Below, piece after piece: positions 17,028 through 28,993 of a stretch of DNA of 64,000 bases. The number at the start of each line of letters is the position of its first letter. The stretch's first letter is position 1. Source of the stretch: Rubellimicrobium aerolatum (GTDB lineage: Bacteria; Pseudomonadota; Alphaproteobacteria; Rhodobacterales; Rhodobacteraceae); the NCBI RefSeq assembly GCF_017872975.1, contig NZ_JAGGJP010000002.1:1-64000 (forward strand), given 5' to 3'. Under the pieces are notes generated by a model, which was given only the letters and a program-made list of their open reading frames with translations, was not told where the DNA came from and searched no databases. The position numbers were made by a program, and so were the translations under genes.

Positions 17028-19868
17028 GTGACGCTGGACGTGCTGATCGTCGATGGCCGCCCCGAGAGCCGGCGCGCTCTCGCGGCCTGCCTGCCCGCCG
17101 GCGCCCGCGCGCGCGAGGCGGCGACCGGCGCGGCGGCGCTGGCCGAGACGCGGCGGCGCGGCCCCGACTGCCTGCTGGTGGCGCAGGACCTGCCGGACAT
17201 GGCGGGGCTCGACCTCGTGCGCGCCCTGCGCGACGGGGCGGGCGAGCCGGCGCAGGCGGTCGTCCTCGTGGCCGAGCCCGACGGCGAGGCCGAGGCGGTC
17301 GCCGCCATGCGCGAGGGGGCGGGCGACTACATCGACCGCCGCCGCTGCGACCCCCACACGCTGCGCCGGTCGATCCGGGTGGCGCGGGACCGGCTGGCGC
17401 TGGTGCGGTCGCGGGCCCAGGCGCTGGCGGCGCTCCGGGCGAGCGAGGAGCGGCTGCGCCGGCGCGAGGCCGAGCTGTCGCGGGCGCACCGGCTGGGCCG
17501 CTCGGGCGGGCACGAGGTGGACCTGCGCGGCGGCCGGTTCCACGCCCGGCGGTCGCCGGAGTACCTGGAGATCCACGGCCTGCCGCCCGAGGCCTGGGAC
17601 GAGCCGCACGAGGCCTGGCTCGCCCGCGTCCATCCCGACGACCGCGCGCGGGTGGAGCGGGCCTTCCTCGACGCGGTGGCGGCGGCGCGGGCCGAATACG
17701 CCATCGACTACCGGATCGTCCGGCCGGGCGACGGGCAGGTGCGCTGGGTCTCGGTGCTGGCCGAGATCGAGCGCGACGCGGCGGGGCGGCCGCTCCGGCT
17801 GTTCGGCACCCATACCGACGTGACCGAGCGCAAGCTGTCCGAGGAGCGGCTGCGGCTGGCGCTGGAGGCGGTGGGGGGGATCGTCTACGACTGGGACCTG
17901 ACCACGGGCGAGGTGGTCCGCAGCGGCCCCGTCCGGGCGATGCTGGGCTTCGATCCCGCCGAGGCGCCGCCCCGGGCGGAGTGGTGGCAGGACCGGGTGC
18001 ATCCCGACGACCTGCCGCGCGTGCGGGCCGAGGCGGCGGCGGCGCTGGCGCGGGGCCGGGAGCGCCTGACGTGCGAGTATCGGCTGCGCCACCGCGACGG
18101 GCGCTGGCTGGACCTCGCCGACCATGCCTCGATCCTCTACGGACCCGGCGGGCCGGTGCGGGCCATCGGCAGCACGGTGGACATCACCGCCCGCACGCGG
18201 GCCGAGGCGGAGCTGCGCGCCAGCGAGCGGCGCTTCCGCGCCGTCTTCGAGAACGCCGCCGTGGGCGTGGGCTGCGTGGACCTGCGGACGATGCGGTGCC
18301 TCGACGTGAACGAGGCGCTCTGCCAGATGCTGGGCCGGTCGCGGGCGGAGCTGATGTCGCGGCCCTGGCCGGAGATCACCCACCCCGACGACCTGGAGCC
18401 GGACCTGTCGCTGTTCCGCCGCATGGGCCGGGGCGAGATCGACCGCTACGCCGTCGAGAAGCGCTACCTGCGCGAGGACGGCGGGACGCTCTGGGCGCGG
18501 GTGGCGGTGTCGCTGGTGCGCGACGCGGACGGCCGGCCCGCCTTCGAGATCGCGGTGATCGAGGACGTGACCGAGCGGCGCGCGGCCGAGGCCGCCCTGC
18601 GGGCCAGCGAGGCGCGGTTCCGGCGGGTGGTGGACAGCAACATCCTGCCCTTCGCGCTGGGCGGCCCCGACGGGCGCATCCACTACGTCAACGACGCCTT
18701 CGTCGCGCTGACCGGCCACGGGCGCGACTCCTTCGCGGGCGGGTCCGTGGGGGCCAAGTCCGTGGGGAGCGGGCCGCTGGGCTGGGACGACCTCACCCCG
18801 CCGGAGTTCCGGGGGCTGGACGCGGCGCGGCGGGCGGAGCTGGCGCGCGACGGCGCGGCCGCGCCCTACGAGAAGGAGATCGTGACGCGCGACGGCCGCC
18901 GGGTGCCGGTGCTGGTCGCGCTCACCCCCGCCGGGGGCGCGGCGGGCGAGCAGGCCGCCGTGGTGGTGGACCTGTCGGCGCAGAAGGCCGCCGAGGCGGC
19001 GCTGGCGCGGTCGAACGAGGCGCTGGAGGCGATGGTCGCCGAGCGGACCCGCGCGCTCCGCGCGACGGCCGAGGAGCTGGCCGCCGAGATGGCGCGGCGC
19101 GAGGCGGCGCAGGCCGGGCTGCTGCGGGCCCAGAAGCTGGAGGCGCTGGGCCAGATCACCGGGGGGATCGCGCACGACTTCGGCAACGTGCTGGCGGCGG
19201 TGCTGGGCAGCTACCGGCTGATCGGGCGGCGCACCGTTGACGAGGGGGTGCGCGACATCCTGCGGCAGGGCACGGCGGCGGCCGAGCGGGGCCACGCGAT
19301 GGTGCGCCAGCTCGGGCTCGTGGCGCGGAGCGAGCCGCTGGACCCGGTGCGCGTCGATCCGCGCCGGCTCGTGCCGCAGGTCGAGGCGCTGGCCCGGCAC
19401 GCGCTGGGCGCGGGGATCGCGCTGGCCTGCGAGGTGGAGCTGGCCTGCGAGGTGGACGACGACGCCTGGCCGGTGCGGGCGGACGCCCACCTGCTGGAGG
19501 TGGCCCTCCTGAACCTGGTGGTGAACGCGCGCGAGGCGATGCCGGGCGGCGGGCGGCTGCGGCTGACGGTGGCGAACCGGCCGGCGGGGATGGGGCCGGC
19601 GGGGATGGGGCCGGCGGGGATGGGCCTCGCGGGGGACGCCGTGGCCTTCGAGGTGATCGACACCGGGACCGGGATGGCGCCCGAGGTGCTCGACCGCGCG
19701 GTGGAGCCCTTCTTCACCACCAAGGGGCCGGGCCGGGGGGCGGGGCTGGGCCTCGCGGTGGTCCACGGCTTCGCCGAGCGGTCGGGCGGGGCGCTGCGGC
19801 TGCGGAGCGCCCCCGGCGCGGGGACGACGGCGACGATCCTGCTGCCCCGCGCGGACGGGGAGCCCTGA
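17028..19868 (+). CDS. multi-PAS sensor histidine kinase with degenerate receiver
   Basis: A 946-residue cytoplasmic kinase. Residues 1-125 resemble a receiver domain, but the phosphoacceptor position is Ala (LLVAQDLPDMAGLD) and the switch Lys is lost, so it is a pseudo-receiver. Four PAS-type domains follow (roughly 150-265, 270-395, 400-520 and 525-645), several with PAC-like ends such as ITARTRAEAEL and VTERRAAEA. A coiled coil leads to the H box with His716 (GGIAHDFGNVLA), then an ATPase domain with NLVVNAREAMPGG and GAGLGLAVVHGF. There is no C-terminal receiver. The GTG at 17028, with AAGGGAG eight bases upstream, is chosen over an upstream ATG because it begins the receiver strand. Confidence 0.9.
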   Translation: MTLDVLIVDGRPESRRALAACLPAGARAREAATGAAALAETRRRGPDCLLVAQDLPDMAGLDLVRALRDGAGEPAQAVVLVAEPDGEAEAVAAMREGAGDYIDRRRCDPHTLRRSIRVARDRLALVRSRAQALAALRASEERLRRREAELSRAHRLGRSGGHEVDLRGGRFHARRSPEYLEIHGLPPEAWDEPHEAWLARVHPDDRARVERAFLDAVAAARAEYAIDYRIVRPGDGQVRWVSVLAEIERDAAGRPLRLFGTHTDVTERKLSEERLRLALEAVGGIVYDWDLTTGEVVRSGPVRAMLGFDPAEAPPRAEWWQDRVHPDDLPRVRAEAAAALARGRERLTCEYRLRHRDGRWLDLADHASILYGPGGPVRAIGSTVDITARTRAEAELRASERRFRAVFENAAVGVGCVDLRTMRCLDVNEALCQMLGRSRAELMSRPWPEITHPDDLEPDLSLFRRMGRGEIDRYAVEKRYLREDGGTLWARVAVSLVRDADGRPAFEIAVIEDVTERRAAEAALRASEARFRRVVDSNILPFALGGPDGRIHYVNDAFVALTGHGRDSFAGGSVGAKSVGSGPLGWDDLTPPEFRGLDAARRAELARDGAAAPYEKEIVTRDGRRVPVLVALTPAGGAAGEQAAVVVDLSAQKAAEAALARSNEALEAMVAERTRALRATAEELAAEMARREAAQAGLLRAQKLEALGQITGGIAHDFGNVLAAVLGSYRLIGRRTVDEGVRDILRQGTAAAERGHAMVRQLGLVARSEPLDPVRVDPRRLVPQVEALARHALGAGIALACEVELACEVDDDAWPVRADAHLLEVALLNLVVNAREAMPGGGRLRLTVANRPAGMGPAGMGPAGMGLAGDAVAFEVIDTGTGMAPEVLDRAVEPFFTTKGPGRGAGLGLAVVHGFAERSGGALRLRSAPGAGTTATILLPRADGEP
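19581..19625 (+). repeat. three 15-bp tandem repeats inside a kinase gene
   Basis: CCGGCGGGGATGGGG occurs three times in a row and encodes PAGMG repeats in the catalytic domain, between the N box and the G1 box. This is a surface loop where length changes would be tolerated. Confidence 0.9.
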
Positions 19869-19936
19869 CGCGGCCTCCCCGACGCGGCCTCCCCGACGCG
19901 GGCCGCCCGGCGCGGGTCGCCCGGCGCGGCCTTGCG
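19867..19936 (+). repeat. five degenerate 14-bp tandem repeats after the kinase stop
   Basis: GACGCGGCCTCCCC at 19867 and 19881 is followed by three diverged units (GACGCGGGCCGCCC, GGCGCGGGTCGCCC, GGCGCGGCCTTGCG). The first unit begins inside the stop codon of the upstream kinase gene. Confidence 0.8.
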
Positions 19937-20238
19937 GCGGGCGGGAGGCGGCCTTGCCCTTGGGACAGGTGACGCCCGCCCGCGTCCCGGTGTAACACCA
20001 CAGCCGCAGCGCGAATCAGCTCCGCCGGGCCCGGACCCGCCGGGGCCGCGACGTCATCGGACAGGCCGTCCGAAACAGGGGTTCGACGATTTGGAAACAA
20101 TGGCTTGCGCCCGGACGGCGAGCTTGACAACGCACAGACCACAACCCAAACGTGTGCGGCAGGCTCAATCCCGGATTGCAACCCTGGACCGCCCGGCCCC
20201 GTCGGGCCGACCGTCCGCGCTGGAGTGAGAGACGGCCC
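19937..20238. other. intergenic leader of the CHASE3 kinase gene
   Basis: About 300 bases with no gene. Base composition drops around 20075-20165 (GGAAACAATGGCTTGC and ACAACGCACAGACCACAACC), unusual for this region, which suggests the promoter of the downstream kinase lies there. I cannot assign -35 and -10 boxes. Confidence 0.35.
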
Positions 20239-22908
20239 ATGCGGCACCTGTCCTGGATCGGGCTCCTGGCCCTCCTCGGCCTCGCGCTCCTCGTGGGCGC
20301 GATGTTCCAGGCCGGCCTGCGGCTGGAGCGGTCGCGCGGCGAGACCGAGCGGCGGCAGATCGAGCACATGGAGGTCCTCCTCGAATCGCAGCGCGCGCTG
20401 TCGGCGCTGCTCGACGCCGAGACGGGGCAGCGCGGCTACCTGCTGACGGGGGACGACCGGTATCTCGGCTCCTACCGCGACGGCCGCGCCCGGATCGACG
20501 GCCACCTGGACCGGCTGGCCGAGCTGGCGGCGGGCAGCCCCCGGCAGGCGGCGGTCGCGGCGGACCTGGAGCGGCTGTCCGACGCCCGCATGGCGCTCCT
20601 GGACCGGGCCCTCCTGCTGGCGGGGACCGGGCGCGCGGACCAGGCGGTGGCGCTGGTCGCCTCGGACCGGGGGCAGGCCTTCATGGACCGGGTGCGCGCC
20701 CTCGTCGCCCGCCTCGCCGCCGAGGAGGAGCTGCGGCTGGACGCCCGCACCCGGCAGGCCGAGGCCGCCGCGACGGATGCCCGGCGGCTGCTGGCGGTGG
20801 CCTTCGCCATCGGCCTGGGGCTGGTGGCCGTCGCCGCCGGCTACGCCCTGAGCGCCGCCCGCGCCGAGGGCCGCGCCCGGGGCGCCGAGGAGCTGGCGCG
20901 CAGCGAGGCCGAGCGGCAGGAGACGCTCACCCGGCTGTCGGCCATCGTGGACACCGCCGTCGATGCGATCGTGGTGATCGACGAGTCGGGCACGATCCAG
21001 TCCTTCAACCCCGCCGCCGAGGTCATCTTCGGCTACGCCGCCGACGAGGCGCGGGGCCGCAACGTGCGGATGCTGATGCCGCCCGGCCACGCCGCCGCCC
21101 ATGACGGCTACCTCGCCCGCTACCTCCGGACCGGCGAGCGCCGCATCATCGGCATCGGCCGCGAGGTGGACGGCCGGCGCTCGGACGGCGGCCTCTTCCC
21201 CGTGGACCTGTCCATCACCGAATGGCGCGACGCCGGGGGGCGGCGCTTCTTCACCGCCGTCATGCGCGACATCTCGCTCCGCCGCGAATCCGAGCGCCGG
21301 TTGCAGGACAGCGAGGCCCGCTTCCGCCAGCTCGCCGAGACGATCGACGACGTGTTCTACGTGCTGGAGCTGGAGGAGGAGCGGATCAGCTACGTCAGCC
21401 CCGCCTACGAGCGGCTCTGGGGCCGCCCGGTCGCCGAGCTGATGCGCGACAACCGCGCCTTCCTGGAGGGCATCCACCCCGAGGACCGCCCCCTGGTCGA
21501 GGCCGCCATCCGCCGGCAGCACGCGGGCGGCGGAAGCGAGGCCGAATACCGCCTGCGCCGCCCCGACGGCAGCGAGAGGCGGGTCCACGACCGCGCCTTC
21601 GTCACCACCGACCCCATCACCGGCCGCCGCCGCGTCGTCGGCATCGCCGAGGACGTGACCGAGCGCCGGGCCGCCGAGATCGCGCTGCGCCAGCTCAACG
21701 AGACGCTGGAGGAGAAGGTGGCGACCGCCGTCGCCGAGAAGCAGGCGGCGGCCGCGCAGCTCTTCGAGATGCAGAAGATGGACACCATCGGCCAGCTCAC
21801 GGGGGGGGTGGCGCACGACTTCAACAACCTGCTGACGCCCATCGTGGGCTCGCTCGAACGGGCGCAGAAGCGCGTGGACGACGAGCGGACGCAGCGCCTG
21901 ATCGCCGGCGGGCTGGACGCGGCCGAGCGGGCGCGGCTGCTGGTCAGCCGGCTCCTGGCCTTCGCGCGGCGCACGCACCTGGAGGCGCGGCCCGTGGACA
22001 TCGCCGCGCTGGTCGGCGGCATGACCGACCTCATCCAGCGGTCCATCGGGCCGCAGATCGCCGTGGCGGTGACGGCGCCCCCGGGCCTCCCCCCCGCCCG
22101 CGTGGACCCGAACCAGCTCGAGCTCGCGCTCCTCAACCTCGCGGTGAACGCGCGGGACGCGATGCCGGGCGGCGGCACGCTCACCCTTGCCGTCGGTGCG
22201 GCCGAGGCGGGGCCGGGCGACCCCTCGGGCCTCGCGCCGGGGCGCTACCTGCGGCTGTCGGCCATCGACACCGGCACCGGCATGGACCCCGAGACGCTGC
22301 GCCGCTGCATCGAGCCCTTCTATTCCACCAAGGGCGTCGGCAAGGGCACGGGCCTCGGGCTGTCCATGGTCCACGGCCTCGCCGCGCAGTCGGGCGGGCG
22401 GCTCCTCCTGGCCTCCTCGCCCGGCGGGGGGACGCGGGCCGAGATCTGGCTCCCCGAGGCGGCCGAGGTCCTGCCGGCCGAGAGCCCGAGCCCCGCCGAG
22501 GCCGTCCCCGCGCCCTGGTCGGCGACCCTGCTGGTGGTGGACGACCAGGACCTGGTGCGGATCGGCACCGCCGAGATGCTGCGCGAGCTGGGCTACGAGG
22601 TGGTCGAGGCCGCCGGCGCGGCGCAGGCGCTCGACCTCGTGCGCCGGGGGCTGGCGCCGGACCTGCTGGTGACCGACTACCTGATGCCGGGGATGTCGGG
22701 GGCGCAGCTCGCCGCCGAGCTGCGCGAGATGCGGCCCGGCCTGCCCGTGCTGCTGGTGACGGGCTACGCCGAGGTGGCGCAGGCCCCGGCCGGGCGGCTG
22801 CCCCGGCTGGCCAAGCCCTTCCGGCAGGCCGACCTCGCCCAGCGGGTGGCCGGCCTCCTCGACCAGGGCAAGGTGGTCAGCTTCCGCGCCCGCGCGCGCG
22901 CGGACTAG
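20239..22908 (+). CDS. CHASE3-PAS hybrid histidine kinase with receiver
   Basis: An 889-residue membrane kinase. A first transmembrane helix (residues 4-25) and a second near 180-205 bound a CHASE3-type extracytoplasmic domain; QRALSALLDAETGQRGYLLT is the typical CHASE3 motif. Two PAS domains follow, the first FixL-like (DAIVVIDESGTIQSFNPAAE, then GREVDGRRSDGGLFPVDLSI) and the second ending in VTERRAAEI. The H box has His526 (GGVAHDFNNLLTPI), then the N box (LLNLAVNARDAMPGG) and GTGLGLSMVHGLA. A C-terminal receiver (from about 760) has Asp813 (LLVTDYLMPGMSG). The ATG is set by the first membrane helix. The FixL-like PAS could bind a cofactor, but the key haem histidine cannot be assigned with certainty. 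Confidence 0.93.
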   Translation: MRHLSWIGLLALLGLALLVGAMFQAGLRLERSRGETERRQIEHMEVLLESQRALSALLDAETGQRGYLLTGDDRYLGSYRDGRARIDGHLDRLAELAAGSPRQAAVAADLERLSDARMALLDRALLLAGTGRADQAVALVASDRGQAFMDRVRALVARLAAEEELRLDARTRQAEAAATDARRLLAVAFAIGLGLVAVAAGYALSAARAEGRARGAEELARSEAERQETLTRLSAIVDTAVDAIVVIDESGTIQSFNPAAEVIFGYAADEARGRNVRMLMPPGHAAAHDGYLARYLRTGERRIIGIGREVDGRRSDGGLFPVDLSITEWRDAGGRRFFTAVMRDISLRRESERRLQDSEARFRQLAETIDDVFYVLELEEERISYVSPAYERLWGRPVAELMRDNRAFLEGIHPEDRPLVEAAIRRQHAGGGSEAEYRLRRPDGSERRVHDRAFVTTDPITGRRRVVGIAEDVTERRAAEIALRQLNETLEEKVATAVAEKQAAAAQLFEMQKMDTIGQLTGGVAHDFNNLLTPIVGSLERAQKRVDDERTQRLIAGGLDAAERARLLVSRLLAFARRTHLEARPVDIAALVGGMTDLIQRSIGPQIAVAVTAPPGLPPARVDPNQLELALLNLAVNARDAMPGGGTLTLAVGAAEAGPGDPSGLAPGRYLRLSAIDTGTGMDPETLRRCIEPFYSTKGVGKGTGLGLSMVHGLAAQSGGRLLLASSPGGGTRAEIWLPEAAEVLPAESPSPAEAVPAPWSATLLVVDDQDLVRIGTAEMLRELGYEVVEAAGAAQALDLVRRGLAPDLLVTDYLMPGMSGAQLAAELREMRPGLPVLLVTGYAEVAQAPAGRLPRLAKPFRQADLAQRVAGLLDQGKVVSFRARARAD

Positions 22909-22956
22909 CGGCTGCGTCGGGCGGGCGTCCGGCCGGATCGGAGGGACGCGGCCCGC

Positions 22957-24798
22957 TCACTCCGGCGGGGCGCGGGTCCGCAGCGGCACCACCTTCTCCT
23001 CGCCCGACAGCATCGCCGCCAGCCGCCCGGCGAGGTCGGACTGGCGGAACGGCTTGCTCATCACGTGGAAGCCGCGCGTCTGGTCGGGCCCGAGCTGGGC
23101 GTAGCCGGTGATCATCAGGATCGGCAGGTCGGGCTGCATCTCGCGCAGCTCGCGCGCGAGGTCGGCCCCCAGCATCCCCGGCATGATGTGGTCGGTCACG
23201 ACGACGTCGGGCCGGAAGCCCATCCGCACCGCCTCCAGCGCCTCGTGGGCGGTGCCCACGTCCTCCACGTCGTAGCCGAGGTCGCGCAGCCCCTCGGCCA
23301 TCGACATCCGCACCAGCTCCTCGTCGTCCACCAGGAGCACGGTCCAGCGCCGCGACGGGTCGGCGTCCGGCCCGCCCGCCGTCGCGCGCCCTTCCTGCGC
23401 CACGGGCAGGAACAGCACGGCGGCCGTGCCGCGCCCCTTCTCGCTCAGCAGCTTGAAGAGCCCGCCCGACTGGGTGGCGAAGCCATGGACCATCGACAGG
23501 CCGAGCCCCGTGCCCTGCCCCTGCGCCTTGGTGGTGAAGAAGGGCTCGATGGCGCGGCGCGCGGTGCCGGGCTCCATGCCGACGCCGCTGTCCGACAGGG
23601 CGAGGCTGACATAGCGCCCCGGCCGCAGCCCCGGCACCGGGTCGTCGTCGGTGTCCACCAGCTCGGCCGCGACGGTGACGCGCCCGCCCGAGGGCATGGC
23701 GTCCCGCGCGTTCGCCGCGAGGTTGAGGAGCGCGACCTCCAGCTGGTTGGGGTCCACGAACACCGCCGGCAGGTCCGGGGGCACCTCCAGCCGCAGCTCG
23801 ACCAGCGGGCCGAGGCTGCGGTCCAGCAGGTCGCGCATCCCTTCCACGATCCCCGCCGGGCTGATGGCGGTCGGCTGGAGCCGCTGCCGCCCCGCGAAGG
23901 CCAGGAGCCGCTGCACCAGCGTCGCCGCCCGCTCGGACGATTGCAGCGCCGCCGAGATCAGCCGTTGCGACCGCTCGTCCGGCAGCTTGCGCCGGATGAT
24001 GTCGAGGCCCGCGACGATGGGCGTCAGCAGGTTGTTGAAGTCGTGCGCGAAGCCGCCGGTGATCTGGCCGATGGTGTCCATCATCCGCGCCTCGCCGGGG
24101 TCCGCGCCCGCGTCGCGCGGGGACCGGGGGGCGGGCGGCGGCGCGGGCGGCTCGATGGCCTTGGGCACCGGGTCGAACGTCAGGAGGACGCCGCCCGGCC
24201 GACCGTCCGGGCCCGCCATCGGCACGGAGTCGAGGTCCAGCGGCACCCGCTCGGAGCGGCCGTCGCGCGGGACCGCCAGCTCGCGTCCCTTCAGCGCCAG
24301 CGTGTCGCCCTCCAGCCCCCGTTCGAGCAGCAGCGACACGAGCGGGGCCGACTTGGGCCAGGCCTCGCGGGCCCGCGCGCCCGTCGTCTCGGGCCGCAGG
24401 CCGCCGGTGGCCGCCGCGAAGGCCTCGTTGTGCAGGACCAGCCCCTCCTCGCCCCAGAGGAGCGCCATCGGGCGCGGCGAGCGGAGCATCACCCCCAGCA
24501 CGGCGCGCAGCCCGGCGGGCCAGCCCTCCAGCGGCCCGAGCGCGGTGCCCGACCAGTCCTTCTCGGCGATGAGGGCGGCGCAGGGGCCGTCCCCCAGCCC
24601 GTCGATCGCCCACCCCGGCGCCCCGCCCAAACCCGTATCGACCGGACCCGTAGCGCCCGGACCCGTAGCGCCCGGCCCGATCCCGCCCGGGCCCGGCACG
24701 CCGCCGCCGGCCCGGTCCCCCGGCCCGATCCCGGACGCCGCCTTTCCCGCCTCGTCCGCTCCCGGACCCTGGCCCTTGTCTCGCATGAACAGCCGCAT
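22957..24798 (-). CDS. PAS-type hybrid histidine kinase with receiver
   Basis: A soluble kinase of about 613 residues. A Gly/Pro/Ala-rich N-terminal linker (with a 15-bp repeat in the DNA) precedes a PAS-like domain beginning DWSGTALGPLEGWPAGL, the same head as the kinase at 25831. The H box has His252 (GGFAHDFNNLLTPI), followed by NLAANARDAMPSGG and GTGLGLSMVHGFA, and a C-terminal receiver with Asp536 (VVVTDHIMPGML). The start is uncertain: GTG 24816, ATG 24798 and ATG 24786 are all in frame and none has an ideally spaced Shine-Dalgarno. It converges on the CHASE3 kinase, with 48 bases between stop codons. Confidence 0.88.
   Translation of the reverse strand: MRLFMRDKGQGPGADEAGKAASGIGPGDRAGGGVPGPGGIGPGATGPGATGPVDTGLGGAPGWAIDGLGDGPCAALIAEKDWSGTALGPLEGWPAGLRAVLGVMLRSPRPMALLWGEEGLVLHNEAFAAATGGLRPETTGARAREAWPKSAPLVSLLLERGLEGDTLALKGRELAVPRDGRSERVPLDLDSVPMAGPDGRPGGVLLTFDPVPKAIEPPAPPPAPRSPRDAGADPGEARMMDTIGQITGGFAHDFNNLLTPIVAGLDIIRRKLPDERSQRLISAALQSSERAATLVQRLLAFAGRQRLQPTAISPAGIVEGMRDLLDRSLGPLVELRLEVPPDLPAVFVDPNQLEVALLNLAANARDAMPSGGRVTVAAELVDTDDDPVPGLRPGRYVSLALSDSGVGMEPGTARRAIEPFFTTKAQGQGTGLGLSMVHGFATQSGGLFKLLSEKGRGTAAVLFLPVAQEGRATAGGPDADPSRRWTVLLVDDEELVRMSMAEGLRDLGYDVEDVGTAHEALEAVRMGFRPDVVVTDHIMPGMLGADLARELREMQPDLPILMITGYAQLGPDQTRGFHVMSKPFRQSDLAGRLAAMLSGEEKVVPLRTRAPPE
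24631..24690 (-). repeat. four 15-bp tandem repeats near the 5' end of a kinase gene
   Basis: On the plus strand the units are ACCCGTATCGACCGG, ACCCGTAGCGCCCGG twice and CCCGATCCCGCCCGG. They encode an Ala/Thr-Gly-Pro-rich linker before the PAS-like domain and keep the reading frame. Confidence 0.85.
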
Positions 24799-25196
24799 CT
24801 CGCCCCGTGCCAGCACCGGGCCCGAACCGGGCCCGAGTCGCGGTCGATGTAGCGGGCAATCCGTCGCCGGACAGGCCCGGCCCCACGCCGCCCCGCCTCC
24901 ATCCGGCCACGGACCCGGCCGCCACCCGGCCGCCGATCCCGCCCCCGCCCCTCTTCGTTTCCAACCTTGTCATTATCGGGCGGACAAATCCAGCCCCGGC
25001 CATCCGCCGGAACCAATCCGGCCCGCCCGACCCCCGCCCGACCCCCGCCCATCCGGCGGGCATCCCGCCCGGAAACCGGGCGGCGGCGCGACAGGGCGGC
25101 CACCCCCGCCCGTGAAACGGCGCATGGACCGGCGGCGGGGCTCGTCTATCTTCTTCCGCCAGGGAAGATGGCCACCACGGGATCACGAGGACCGAC
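24799..25196. other. divergent intergenic region, no gene seen
   Basis: Nearly 400 bases between the divergent kinase and DUF2934 genes. It includes a relatively AT-rich stretch near 24950-24985 (TTTCCAACCTTGTCATTATC), the best place for a promoter. TTGTCA at 24967 has no well-placed -10 match that I can defend. The GGAAG and ACGAGGACCGAC words near 25165-25195 act as the leader of the DUF2934 gene. Confidence 0.35.
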
Positions 25197-25670
25197 ATGA
25201 CGACGGATGACACCGAAGAGCGGCTCCGCCAGCGCGCCCACGAGATCTGGGTGGAGGAGGGCCGGCCCCACGGGCGCCACGAGGAGCACTGGCGCCGCGC
25301 CCAGGAGGAGCTGGCCGCCGAGGCCGGCCCCGCACCCGCCGAGTCCGCGCCCGCCGAGGACGCGCCCGCCGAGGACGCGCCGGCGGAGGGCCGCAAGCCC
25401 CGCCGCCGCCCCGCCGCCGATCTAGCCGCCGCCGATCTAGCCGCCGCCGATCCCGCCGCCGAGGGCGCGGCTCCCACCCCCCCGCGCGCTCCGCGCCGGT
25501 CCAAGGCCGCCAACGGCGGCGCGACGCCCGAGCCCGCCCCCGCCTCCGCGCCCGAGGTCGCCCCGCCGCGCCCCGGCCGCCGCCGCGCCGCCGCCGAGGG
25601 GGCGGCCCCGGCCCCCCGCCCCGCCCGCCGGCCGCGCAAGGCCGTCCCCGAGACCCCGCCCGACGCCTGA
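25197..25670 (+). CDS. DUF2934 domain protein with Ala/Pro/Arg-rich tail
   Basis: A 157-residue protein whose first 40 residues repeat the DUF2934 head of the gene at 2217 (RLRQRAHEIWVEEGRPHGRH, then EEHWRRAQEEL). The rest is a long basic, Ala/Pro-rich tail ending in RRPRKAVPETPP, similar in composition to histone-H1-like nucleoid proteins, and likely disordered. In-frame tandem repeats (AEDAP and AADLA units) lie in the tail. The function is unknown; nucleic-acid binding by the tail is only a guess from charge. Confidence 0.7.
   Translation: MTTDDTEERLRQRAHEIWVEEGRPHGRHEEHWRRAQEELAAEAGPAPAESAPAEDAPAEDAPAEGRKPRRRPAADLAAADLAAADPAAEGAAPTPPRAPRRSKAANGGATPEPAPASAPEVAPPRPGRRRAAAEGAAPAPRPARRPRKAVPETPPDA
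25411..25455 (+). repeat. three 15-bp tandem repeats in the DUF2934 tail
   Basis: CCGCCGCCGATCTAG twice and CCGCCGCCGATCCCG once, coding AAADL-type pentapeptides. The CTAG tetranucleotide, rare in most bacteria, is preserved in both first units, suggesting recent duplication. Confidence 0.85.
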
Positions 25671-25830
25671 GCCCGAGACGCCTAGCCGGCCCCGCCTCGG
25701 GACCGCCTCGGGCCCGCGCCCCCAAGCCCGGACCCGTGCCGGAACCCTGCGTCGCGGCCCGCCGCCCCCATGGACGCCGCGTCGCGCGGGCGCTACTCAG
25801 GCGGGTCGGGACAGCAGGCGCGGGGATCGG

Positions 25831-28848
<3,018 letters not shown>

Positions 28849-28961
28849 CGCGGCCTGCGGACGGCCCGCCGTCCGGCCGTGGCCCGTCCTGCGACCACCC
28901 GGCCGGACAGGATATCCCCTCGACGGACGGCCCGGCCCCCGCGAAGGGACCGGGCCGGCGA

Positions 28962-28978
28962 GGGGAGCGACGCTCCCC
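28962..28978. terminator. hairpin between convergent kinase and peroxidase genes
   Basis: GGGGAGCGACGCTCCCC is a perfect inverted repeat 114 bases after the kinase stop and 16 bases beyond the end of the convergent peroxidase gene. A second GC stem (CGGCCCGG...CCGGGCCG) lies just before it. There is no U tract on either strand, so bidirectional termination is only likely. Confidence 0.4.
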
Positions 28979-28993
28979 CCCTCGGTCGGGGGA

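Noticed and set aside
15201-19766. A 1521-codon minus-strand frame across the signalling block
   Set aside because: The only real protein in it is the SUOX-like gene at its end; the rest is antisense to the multi-PAS kinase or out of frame in the HD-GYP gene.
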